Shown here piece after piece: positions 1 through 6,431 of a stretch of DNA of 16,285 nt. The DNA is taken from contig JAGLCZ010000463.1 in the NCBI GenBank assembly GCA_023145975.1, forward strand, positions 1 to 16,285, given 5' to 3'. The notes beneath the pieces are model-generated. The model was given only the letters and a program-made list of their open reading frames with translations. It had not been told where the DNA came from and did not search any database. How positions within the stretch are numbered: the stretch's first letter is position 1; every line of letters starts with the position of its first letter. The stretch is from Candidatus Hydrogenedentota bacterium (GTDB lineage Bacteria > Hydrogenedentota > Hydrogenedentia > Hydrogenedentales > CAITNO01). The position numbers and the translations under genes are program-made.

Positions 1-146
1 ACATAAAATCCTCTATAGCATGCCGTATGAATCATTTCCGGTTCCATACCATACTTCCGGGGATCAGCGAGGTCCCCCTCTGTCATCCCAATAAGTGCAT
101 ACCCCTCACCTTTGAAAATAAATGTATCTGAAATTTGTGCCGTCAT
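1..146 (-). CDS. Hypothetical protein, N-terminal 48 residues only (runs off left edge)
   Basis: The reverse strand is open from an ATG at 146 to the window edge, giving 48 codons with no stop. The protein begins MTAQISDTFIFKGEGYALIG and continues through a DPRKYGMEPEMI stretch to TACYRGFY. There is no signal peptide, so the product is probably cytoplasmic, unlike its two upstream neighbours. The ATG overlaps the TGA of the preceding gene (ATGA, 143-146), which indicates translational coupling and strongly supports both the start and the reality of the gene. I cannot place it in a named family. The spacing of aromatic and glycine residues suggests a small conserved beta-rich protein, but that is a guess. 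Only the first part is visible, so total length and any motifs are unknown. Confidence 0.7.
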   Translation of the reverse strand, partial: MTAQISDTFIFKGEGYALIGMTEGDLADPRKYGMEPEMIHTACYRGFY

Positions 147-1396
147 AATGCTTTGATCCTTCTGCTATCTTTTGTTTGTATAGTTTCCATGGAAGCCCAG
201 ATGGCTTTAATGGTTTCTTCCTGATTAAATCCGTCCGGCGCAGCGGCACTCCGGGTGTTGCCGTGGTACCATTTACGACCGTCAACAGCTCCCGTCAAAC
301 ACCGCTGGGCAGGCATCTGCAGCCAGCCATTCGGGTCGTTTTCACGGAGCCAGTCCCAGGCATAACGTAACCACTGATTGCGGTACTCCTCCGTCTGATG
401 AGCAAACCAGGTGATTTCATCCCATCCCCAACTCCAATAGGGCAGTCCCCCTTTCCCGGGTTCGCTTGCACCGTAATTATCCAGTTCAACAAGGTAAGGA
501 AGGTGTTCGCATTCCCAGCCGCTTGGGGTTCGCCCGCCCATGCTTTTCCCGTAAATACTATCGAGATAATCCTTTTCGAGGATAACCTCCTGCGGTTTAT
601 CCATCACATCCTTGGGACGTAACGGGAAAGAATGAAAGTCAAAAAGAAGTTTCCCATTTTCGGCAAATCCACTGGTATGAGCATCACACAGAAGAAAATG
701 CCGCCGTGCATGTTGTTTGGCATAGACACGCACCCGACCCAGCATATCCAGCCAATACTGATGACCCTCATCCTGATCATCCATGATCATCACCTGTCCG
801 AAATGAATTGCTTCAAATCCAAGATCAATGTAACGACGGGCGCGATAGTAGAACCACATACGCGTTTCAATGCGGCTCATATCCGGCACAGATGCCCCTT
901 TTGCCCAATGATCAACCCGCTTCCCATCTTCATACAACATATTTTCATAGCAAAAACTGCGTGTTTCAACGGAAACCCCAAACTCTTCAAACACCCAGTC
1001 GGGAACTGCAATGGCAGCGACATTGGTATGGGTGGTTTCAAATATGCACGCCTGCAAAATCATCTCCGGGTCTTTTTGGTGAACATAGGCGGCACGCCGG
1101 GCGACCACATCATCCAGGTATTCCCCGTCGTTCCAGGGACACCACACATAGGCGGCACGACCAATAAACTTCGCACCCATATTGCATAACATCCGCACAT
1201 CATCCTCGAATTGCTCTGGCGGCGCATCGCGAAAGTCAGAACACAAGCCAAGATGAGTTACTGACCGCGACAAGTAGTTATCAAGTACTTCCCGCGACAT
1301 GGAACCGTCGAATTCATAGGTGCGTGCTTCCCCGGCAAATACAGTTGGACATACCAGCAATAACAGCAATAAGATCGCCGAAACCAGTATATCCAT
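143..1396 (-). CDS. Secreted protein of unknown function, possibly TIM-barrel hydrolase-like
   Basis: This 417-residue protein has a clear signal peptide: MDIL, a leucine-rich core at 5-19, and a probable cleavage after VFA at about residue 21. The export suggests a periplasmic, surface or extracellular location. The mature part is rich in Trp, Tyr, Asp, Glu and His, like many carbohydrate-active TIM barrels. Candidate strand ends carrying acidic residues are IHFGQVMIMDDQDEG (197-211), FLLCDAH (234-240), WECEHLPYLVELDNYG (294-309) and PYWSWGWDEITWF (319-331). Two mid-protein Asp/Glu clusters could act in catalysis, but I recognise no named glycoside hydrolase signature. The ATG at 1396 has AGGAG about 7 nt upstream. 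The gene lies 73 bp downstream of the sialidase-like gene on the same strand, and its stop overlaps the next ATG. This implies one transcript and a shared role in breaking down or sensing a glycan. Gene reality is secure; function is not. Confidence 0.85.
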   Translation of the reverse strand: MDILVSAILLLLLLVCPTVFAGEARTYEFDGSMSREVLDNYLSRSVTHLGLCSDFRDAPPEQFEDDVRMLCNMGAKFIGRAAYVWCPWNDGEYLDDVVARRAAYVHQKDPEMILQACIFETTHTNVAAIAVPDWVFEEFGVSVETRSFCYENMLYEDGKRVDHWAKGASVPDMSRIETRMWFYYRARRYIDLGFEAIHFGQVMIMDDQDEGHQYWLDMLGRVRVYAKQHARRHFLLCDAHTSGFAENGKLLFDFHSFPLRPKDVMDKPQEVILEKDYLDSIYGKSMGGRTPSGWECEHLPYLVELDNYGASEPGKGGLPYWSWGWDEITWFAHQTEEYRNQWLRYAWDWLRENDPNGWLQMPAQRCLTGAVDGRKWYHGNTRSAAAPDGFNQEETIKAIWASMETIQTKDSRRIKAL

Positions 1397-1409
1397 TATC
1401 TATCTCCTT

Positions 1410-1421
1410 GTGCTGCAGCAC
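1410..1421. repeat. Perfect 12-bp palindrome just upstream of the ribosome binding site
   Basis: GTGCTGCAGCAC is a perfect dyad in the 73-bp gap between the sialidase-like gene and the secreted unknown gene. It lies immediately 5' of the AGGAG that serves the start at 1396. It could be an operator or an RNA element tuning translation of the downstream gene, or it could be chance. No second copy was noticed in this window. Confidence 0.3.
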
Positions 1422-1469
1422 GGTGTTATGAGTCATCTTCCCGCTATACGCGCCCAATGTGCAAAAAAA

Positions 1470-2570
1470 TTAAAACGCCTGATGAACCAGAACACGTTGC
1501 CGCGCCTTATCGGATAAATATTCCCCTGTAAGAATATCATCCTCTGTGAAGGTCGTCATCAGAATCTTTTTTTCTCCAGTACGGTCATAGTCATAAATAA
1601 TATAAATCGTACCATCAGATGCTTGAAACCCGTCCGGATAGGAAACACCAACACGCTCATCCAGCAACAGACTGTGTACCCAGGTTCCCCCGTCATCTTC
1701 AGAAAGGAAGGCGGTCAGATGGGAACGTTTGGTCTGTTTATCTATCGGTCCATGTTTTACCAGCAGCAGGTTACCGGATTGCAGACGGCGAATAAAGAAT
1801 CGCGCACTGGGATGTGATATAGAGGAAGGGGTGAGTTCCCGCCAGGTATGACCACTATCACAGGAAATACTTTCACCAATACCATAACGCGTCCGTGCCA
1901 GCAACCATAATTTACCGTCTTTCTTTTCGACGATCATGTGTTCGTCAAAGGAACGCACGGCTTTGGGTACATGACATGCACCCTGTAAATTCCAGGTTTC
2001 CCCTTTATCTGTGGAAGCAATCAGACGTGCACTGTTATCGGTTTCGCGCCAGGTCGATACCGGTAATATCCATTCACCTGTGGAGAGCACAGTAGGCTTG
2101 CACATCATCACGCCATCTGTAAGACGCCGCGGTGCCGACCATAGTGCATCGACTTTGTCCGGTGTATCAGTAGTGATACACCATACCCCTGCTACCGTGC
2201 CGTCATGCCCGACGGTTTGCGCCCAAAAAAGCCATAATTTCCCGGTAGGATCCAGCCAAATATTCGGGTCGTAAGCACGGGTTGGATTCTCAATGCCGGG
2301 ATCTACCACCAACACTTCGTCTGACCACGTATTGCCATTATCGCCACTGGTAACCAAAATGACATAATTGCTCTCATCTTCCCCATCGCCTTTACCGCCA
2401 TACCACGTTGCCCATAATCGTCCCGCAGGACTACGATCCATACTGGGAATTCCTTGAAAATTCCGAGTGACACCGCTATGTGTTTCGCCAGGCAAAAGAA
2501 TTACCTGAGGGGGATTGAGAAATGTATCTGCTGTCAGGGAAGATACCATCAGAAAACAGATAAGAAACAT
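1470..2570 (-). CDS. Secreted sialidase-superfamily protein with four Asp boxes
   Basis: This 366-residue protein starts with a short signal sequence (MFLICFLMVSSLTA, probable cleavage near residue 14). Four Asp-box (BNR) motifs of the form SxDxGxTW lie at about 75-82 (SGDNGNTW), 186-193 (STDKGETW), 236-243 (SCDSGHTW) and 290-297 (SEDDGGTW). That pattern marks a six-bladed beta-propeller of the sialidase superfamily. Family-like stretches also include GRLWATWYGG (50-59), KLWLFWAQT (111-119), WILPVSTW (167-174) and YPDGFQASDGTIYIIYDYDR (311-330). Such secreted proteins are commonly annotated as exo-alpha-sialidase, but many members are not proven sialidases and may act on or bind other sugars, so I leave substrate open. 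The length suits a single propeller with no extra carbohydrate-binding module. The ATG at 2570 has AGGAG 8 nt upstream. It appears to be the first gene of the minus-strand cluster. Confidence 0.88.
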   Translation of the reverse strand: MFLICFLMVSSLTADTFLNPPQVILLPGETHSGVTRNFQGIPSMDRSPAGRLWATWYGGKGDGEDESNYVILVTSGDNGNTWSDEVLVVDPGIENPTRAYDPNIWLDPTGKLWLFWAQTVGHDGTVAGVWCITTDTPDKVDALWSAPRRLTDGVMMCKPTVLSTGEWILPVSTWRETDNSARLIASTDKGETWNLQGACHVPKAVRSFDEHMIVEKKDGKLWLLARTRYGIGESISCDSGHTWRELTPSSISHPSARFFIRRLQSGNLLLVKHGPIDKQTKRSHLTAFLSEDDGGTWVHSLLLDERVGVSYPDGFQASDGTIYIIYDYDRTGEKKILMTTFTEDDILTGEYLSDKARQRVLVHQAF

Positions 2571-2598
2571 GGCAATTACTCCTGTTTTGTATTTCCCT

Positions 2599-2624
2599 AT
2601 TATGCCAAAAGTCTCTTGTGTAAA
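2599..2624 (-). promoter_or_regulatory. Weak sigma70-like promoter candidate for the sialidase-like gene
   Basis: On the minus strand, TTTACA (2619-2624, five of six matches to TTGACA) is followed by CATAAT (2599-2604, five of six matches to TATAAT). The spacer is only 14 nt, shorter than the usual 16-18. The site lies about 30 bp ahead of the sialidase-like ATG at 2570. Nothing else in the 2571-2775 gap looks better, and no convincing terminator for the upstream trhA gene is visible there. Confidence 0.25.
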
Positions 2625-2775
2625 TCACCAGCAGAAGAAAATATATTTTAACAGCTATTGGAACGCATAAATAGGCAAAGGCGAAACCACGCGCAATAGT
2701 ACGCTGCAAGAAAATGGGAACAACGGCACTGCTGCTGATCCGGGAAGGATTAATTGGAGATTGGGCGGCAGGACA

Positions 2776-3438
2776 TCAGGCAAGAGGTACTGCGAGAATA
2801 TAAAAAATAATCGCAAAAAAATGCACCGTGCTGCCCACCATCACAAAACAATGCCAGATCGCATGGTTATAGGGAATTCGATTATTTACATAAAAATACA
2901 CGCCGAAAGTGTAGGTAAGTCCGCCAATCAACATTAACAACAGTGCTTCACCGGGGACATAGGTAAGAGCGGGTTTCAAGACAACCAGGATAAGCCACCC
3001 CATAACCACATACATGGCTGTGGAAAGCTTATCAAACCTGCCGACAAAGAACAGTTTAAAGGCCGTACCGACACAGGCTATCCCCCACACCACACCCAAT
3101 AGCGTCCAACCCAAAGTGCCACGCATTGAAACAAGAAGAAACGGCGTATATGTACCTGCAATAAGCCAATAGATAGCACAGTGATCAAATTTCCGGAATA
3201 TTCGCTTGGCACCCTGACAGGGAATGGCATGATACAGGGTTGAGGCAAGATAGAGCAGAAACAAAGAGGTTCCAAAAATAATTACGGAAACAATGCTGAA
3301 TATATCACCACCGTGAATTGCACGTACGATTAGCCAAATGAGACCGACAACACTTAACACAGCACCAATACCATGGGTAATGCTGTTTGCAATTTCCTCA
3401 AGAAAAGAATAGTGTTTTTCTGCTGTATTTGATTTCAT
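2776..3438 (-). CDS. trhA: TrhA / hemolysin III family membrane protein (PAQR-like)
   Basis: This is a 220-residue inner-membrane protein with about seven hydrophobic helices. The family signatures are present: the N-terminal EEIANSITHGIG (14-25) with Glu15, Asn18 and His22; ASTLYH (65-70) with Ser66 and His70; FDHCAIYWLIAGTYTP (84-99) with Asp85; and the C-terminal HAIWH (192-196) followed by His206. These Asp/His residues match the metal-binding set of the bacterial TrhA/adiponectin-receptor-like family. The family is linked to membrane lipid and fluidity homeostasis, and the old name hemolysin III reflects an activity not generally supported. An upstream in-frame TTG (3459) would add seven residues. 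I chose ATG 3438 because GGAG lies 5 nt before it and family alignment begins near there. It is transcribed divergently from the cysteine-cluster gene and looks monocistronic. Confidence 0.93.
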   Translation of the reverse strand: MKSNTAEKHYSFLEEIANSITHGIGAVLSVVGLIWLIVRAIHGGDIFSIVSVIIFGTSLFLLYLASTLYHAIPCQGAKRIFRKFDHCAIYWLIAGTYTPFLLVSMRGTLGWTLLGVVWGIACVGTAFKLFFVGRFDKLSTAMYVVMGWLILVVLKPALTYVPGEALLLMLIGGLTYTFGVYFYVNNRIPYNHAIWHCFVMVGSTVHFFAIIFYILAVPLA

Positions 3439-3443
3439 AGCGA

Positions 3444-3447
3444 CTCC
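3444..3447 (-). promoter_or_regulatory. Ribosome binding site deciding the trhA start
   Basis: GGAG on the minus strand lies 5 nt upstream of ATG 3438. It favours this ATG over the in-frame TTG at 3459, which has no comparable site ahead of it. Confidence 0.7.
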
Positions 3448-3482
3448 AATGCGATACAATAGTCAATTAAATAACTTATATA

Positions 3483-3491
3483 AGTATACCA
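3483..3491 (-). promoter_or_regulatory. Extended -10 promoter candidate for trhA
   Basis: The minus strand reads TGGTATACT, an extended -10 (TGn followed by TATACT, five of six matches to TATAAT). It lies about 45 bp upstream of the trhA ATG. No good -35 box is seen at 16-18 nt, which is acceptable for extended -10 promoters. AT-rich sequence follows. Confidence 0.5.
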
Positions 3492-3578
3492 CAGCATAAG
3501 GATAAAGTTTCATAAATTATGGATTAAAGCAGAATTCTGATTCTCCAGTGCCGTTTCATTCGAAATAAACTGCTCCCA

Positions 3579-3608
3579 TTGAAGAACGCCTCTAAAAGCA
3601 TGTATTAT
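3579..3608 (+). promoter_or_regulatory. Sigma70-like promoter candidate for the rightward genes
   Basis: TTGAAG (3579-3584) and TATTAT (3603-3608) are separated by 18 nt, about 100 bp upstream of the cysteine-cluster gene at 3712. The rest of the 273-bp divergent region (3439-3711) is AT-rich and holds no ORF that looks real. A short imperfect hairpin, TTCGA to TCGAA near 3685-3702, runs up against the AAGGAG ribosome binding site (3701-3706). Confidence 0.4.
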
Positions 3609-3711
3609 TTAGGGCTGTAAGGGTACAATCCATGTATTCTACGCCATATCGCCGGGATCATATTTTCATCATATATTACGTTTTTTCGAATAGATTATCG
3701 AAGGAGAATTA

Positions 3712-4278
3712 ATGGGACGTTATCACGTTCAATTCAAATGCCATCACTGTGGTCATTGCTGTACCGATGTGATATGTCTGCCTACCCCGTGGGACGTTTT
3801 ACGTATTGCCATGGGTACCGGGGAAAATCCGTATACCTTTTTGGAATTTCTGAGTTCCGAAGAAATTACCGGTGTCGAAAAGAGCGACCCTACCTGGCTG
3901 GAAGTGAATGGAGAGCGTTATATGATGGCTGTGCAACGGGATGAAACCGTTGGATGTTTTTTTCTTGATAAACAAACGGAGTTTTGTTCCATTTACGAGC
4001 AGCGTCCTTTGCTATGCCGCTTGTATCCGTTTAAATTGCACGAGACGCGTAATGCAGAATTTGACTCTTTTTCGCTTCACACGGATGTTGGCTGTCCACG
4101 CAACCAGGATGGCATCCATGAAACGAAACCCTTATATGAATTATACTTACAGGATAAAATGCACCAGGACGATTATGCTGCACTGGTACAGGCCTTCAAC
4201 AAAGATAAAAATATGACAAGAAACCCTGATGATTTCCTGCAACTCTTTATTGAGATAGTCGATGCGGATCAAATATAA
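3712..4278 (+). CDS. YkgJ-type cysteine-cluster protein (putative metal or Fe-S chelating)
   Basis: This 188-residue soluble protein opens with CHHCGHCC (10-17), the CxxCxxCC signature of the YkgJ/UPF0153 family. Further cysteines are at about 22, 82, 92 (FCSIYEQRPLLCRLYPF), 102 and 128. The spacing C-x(5)-RPLxCRxYPF matches the family's second cluster. Members are predicted to bind zinc or an iron-sulfur centre, and their biochemical role is largely unsettled. AAGGAG lies 5 nt before the ATG, so the start is firm. It is the first gene of the plus-strand block and diverges from trhA. Downstream, 108 bp including a small hairpin separate it from the HAD gene. It has no signal peptide and no membrane segments. 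Confidence 0.88.
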   Translation: MGRYHVQFKCHHCGHCCTDVICLPTPWDVLRIAMGTGENPYTFLEFLSSEEITGVEKSDPTWLEVNGERYMMAVQRDETVGCFFLDKQTEFCSIYEQRPLLCRLYPFKLHETRNAEFDSFSLHTDVGCPRNQDGIHETKPLYELYLQDKMHQDDYAALVQAFNKDKNMTRNPDDFLQLFIEIVDADQI

Positions 4279-4329
4279 AAAAGTAATTACTACCCCCTGG
4301 AAACGGCTATTTCCTTAGCACGTTTAGTG

Positions 4330-4348
4330 TCCCCAAGAATATTGGGGA
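4330..4348 (+). other. Perfect 7-bp hairpin between the cysteine-cluster and HAD genes
   Basis: TCCCCAA and TTGGGGA pair around the 5-nt loop GAATA (4337-4341), followed by only TTTG. It could be a weak terminator or RNA-stabilising element for the upstream gene. It also argues that the longer GTG-initiated reading (4327) of the HAD gene is wrong, because the hairpin would fall inside its first codons. Confidence 0.4.
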
Positions 4349-4386
4349 TTTGTAAAACGCCGTTACTATCAGAAATATCTATATAT

Positions 4387-5334
4387 ATGAGCAAAAGCCT
4401 ATTTCTACAAAATATCATTGCTGTTATCTGGGACTTTGATAAGACCCTGTCGCCGCACTATATGCAAACGCCTCTCTTTGAGCATTATGGCGTTGAAGAA
4501 GCCATGTTTTGGCGGGAAGCAAATGCGCTGCCCGATTTCTATGCCAAAGCTGGAATTACAGTACAACCGGATACCTGTTATCTGGGGCATCTCCTTACCT
4601 ATGTGCAGCAAGGTGTAATGCCTGGATTATCCAATGCCCTACTGCGGGAATTGGGTGCATCTATAAAATTCTACAACGGCATACCCGAAATATTTTCTTC
4701 TCTGAAAACAATACTGGACCTTCCAAAATATCAAGAAGGTGATTTGCGACTGGAACATTACGTGGTAAGTACCGGACTCGCAGAAATGATCCGTGGTTCT
4801 GCTATTGCCCCCTATTTAAGCGGTGTTTGGGCTAGTGAATTCATCGAGACCCCTGCTCCCCCCCATTTCTCTGCTGCTGACAAGCCCAAAGCAAGTGAAA
4901 TAACCCAAATTGCGGGCTTCCTTGATAATACAACCAAGACAAGATCCATTTTTGAAATCAATAAGGGTGTCAACAAACGATCTGATATAAAAGTTAACGA
5001 TATGCTTCCGGAAGAAGAACGCCGCGTACCGGTACGTAACATGGTCTATATTGCAGACGGTCCCAGTGACATCCCCAGTTTTTCCGTCATTCGTGAACAT
5101 GGCGGGCTTGCCTATGCCGTTTATAAATCCGGTTCCTCACGCCACTTTGCGCAAGTAGACAGACTTTTGCGAACAGGTCGCGTAGACGCTTGTGGTCCTG
5201 CCGATTATTGCAAGGGCGGGCAAACAACATTATGGCTGGAACGGCAGGTCACGCGCATTGCAGATCGTATGATGAAAGAAAGATTACGAACCCTGGAAAA
5301 CAATGTCAAACGGGGACCGGAACATAATGTTTAA
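4387..5334 (+). CDS. HAD-superfamily hydrolase (phosphoserine-phosphatase-like), 315 aa
   Basis: Four haloacid-dehalogenase motifs are visible. Motif I is WDFDKTL (15-21), with nucleophile Asp16 and acid/base Asp18. Motif II is VVSTG (126-130), with Ser128. A conserved-lysine segment is FEINKG (189-194), with Lys193. Motif IV is IADGPSD (212-218), with Asp214 and Asp218. This order and the DFDKTL form fit a Mg-dependent phosphatase of the phosphoserine-phosphatase-like branch. The protein is longer than typical SerB because of a large cap between motifs I and II, containing PGLSNALLRELG (79-90). I have seen this 300-plus-residue HAD type in other bacteria, with no assigned substrate. A GTG at 4327 would add 20 residues, but it lacks a ribosome binding site and overlaps a hairpin. 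ATG 4387 also has a poor site but starts just before the core fold. The protein is probably cytoplasmic, as no signal peptide is seen. Confidence 0.85.
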   Translation: MSKSLFLQNIIAVIWDFDKTLSPHYMQTPLFEHYGVEEAMFWREANALPDFYAKAGITVQPDTCYLGHLLTYVQQGVMPGLSNALLRELGASIKFYNGIPEIFSSLKTILDLPKYQEGDLRLEHYVVSTGLAEMIRGSAIAPYLSGVWASEFIETPAPPHFSAADKPKASEITQIAGFLDNTTKTRSIFEINKGVNKRSDIKVNDMLPEEERRVPVRNMVYIADGPSDIPSFSVIREHGGLAYAVYKSGSSRHFAQVDRLLRTGRVDACGPADYCKGGQTTLWLERQVTRIADRMMKERLRTLENNVKRGPEHNV

Positions 5335-5406
5335 GGGAAAGTTGATCACCAAGCGAGAAACAAATGCTGCTTTCCTGTTTATTCAACTGAAATATAGGAG
5401 TTCATA

Positions 5407-6351
5407 ATGTATACGAGTATTGCCGGTCTTATCGTACTCTCGCTCGTCCAGGGGGTATTCACGATTGAAGATGATGGGAAATCCCTCCAGATTTTTGAAG
5501 GGGACACCCCCGTATTGACCTACCGATACCAGCCGGGCGACTTACCCGACGGCGTAGATGAACATTACCGCCGCGCCAGTTATATTCATCCGCTTTTCGG
5601 GCTCGACGGTGAAATAATGACACAGGATTTTCCGTCGGATCACTTTCACCATCGCGGTCTTTTCTGGGCATGGCCGGACAGTACCCTTGGGGATAAACGG
5701 GTAAATGTGTGGCTCCTTGATGGTATCCGCTCTGTGCATACAAAATGGGTAGAGCAACAGGTAAAAGATAAGCACGCTGTTATTGATGTTGTAAACCACT
5801 GGGTATATGATGACGATCCGGAAAATCCCGTCGTCAAAGAAGAGGTACGTATTGAAGTTCATGCAGCAACAGAACAATCGCGTTCCATTGATTTTGAACT
5901 TACTTTTACAAATACTGCTGACGACGTGTTGGTGCTGCGCGGCAGTGGTACAGATGATAAAGGTTATGGCGGTTTTTGCTTACGCCCTAATGCAACCCGC
6001 AAGCCCCTCCACTTTAGCTCTGCGCTGGGAAGCAGAAATGCAGGTGAGGATGTAACTTCGGAAGTGTTTTCCACTCCCTGGATAGATGTTTCCTATGCAG
6101 TAAAAGAGGATACGGAAATAGTCTCCGGTGTGGCAATGTTTGAACATCCAAAGAATGACGGGTATCCCCACCCCAGATGGATCATCCGCCATTACGGTTT
6201 TCTGGGTCAATCATGGCCCCATATTCAGGGGCACGTTTTGCAGCCGAATGATAGCGTAACGTTACGCTACCGTCTCTTTATCCATCGTGGTGATGCAGAT
6301 ACAGCTGATGTTGCAGCGGCTTTTTCCAGCTATACACAATCGATAAAATAA
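5407..6351 (+). CDS. Secreted DUF6807 / PmoA-like family protein
   Basis: This 314-residue protein has an N-terminal hydrophobic stretch (3-18, ending near VQGVFT) that looks like a signal peptide, though it lacks a strong positive charge. The body carries DUF6807-type features: SDHFHHRGLFWAW (77-89) with the DHFHHRG core, DDKGYGGFCLRP (183-194), and a C-terminal FEHPKNDGYPHPRW (235-248) followed by GFLGQSWP (254-261). The family is often labelled methane oxygenase PmoA for historical reasons but is not a methane monooxygenase. It is predicted to be a beta-sandwich protein, common among secreted carbohydrate-related proteins of Planctomycetes-like bacteria. The conserved His cluster 79/81/82 could bind metal or sugar. 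AGGAG at 5396-5400 lies 6 nt before the ATG. It is flanked by the HAD gene and the E2-type gene, with no obvious functional link. Confidence 0.85.
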   Translation: MYTSIAGLIVLSLVQGVFTIEDDGKSLQIFEGDTPVLTYRYQPGDLPDGVDEHYRRASYIHPLFGLDGEIMTQDFPSDHFHHRGLFWAWPDSTLGDKRVNVWLLDGIRSVHTKWVEQQVKDKHAVIDVVNHWVYDDDPENPVVKEEVRIEVHAATEQSRSIDFELTFTNTADDVLVLRGSGTDDKGYGGFCLRPNATRKPLHFSSALGSRNAGEDVTSEVFSTPWIDVSYAVKEDTEIVSGVAMFEHPKNDGYPHPRWIIRHYGFLGQSWPHIQGHVLQPNDSVTLRYRLFIHRGDADTADVAAAFSSYTQSIK

Positions 6352-6431
6352 TAGCGGCGAAATATCCAAGCCTATCCGATATGTGTATGTACACGGCTAT
6401 TCTTCAGCACAACTCAAATAGAAAGCAATAG

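Noticed and set aside
632..1189. 185-codon plus-strand open frame opposite the secreted unknown gene
   Set aside because: It is fully antisense to a gene with a signal peptide, a good ribosome binding site and a coupled stop. Its product is Pro/His/Ile-rich with no domain-like pattern.
2476..2709. 77-codon minus-strand open frame spanning the start of the sialidase-like gene
   Set aside because: It overlaps the sialidase-like start in another frame, shows no ribosome binding site and has no family resemblance.
5336..5380. GGAAAG (5336-5341) and CTTTCC (5370-5375) inverted repeat after the HAD gene as a terminator
   Set aside because: The stem is only 6 bp with a 28-nt loop and is followed by a broken T-run, too weak to call.
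6352..6431. Possible terminator between the DUF6807 and E2-type genes
   Set aside because: Only a tiny GTGT/ACAC hairpin and a widely spaced AATAGC/GGCTATT match are present, with no U-tract.
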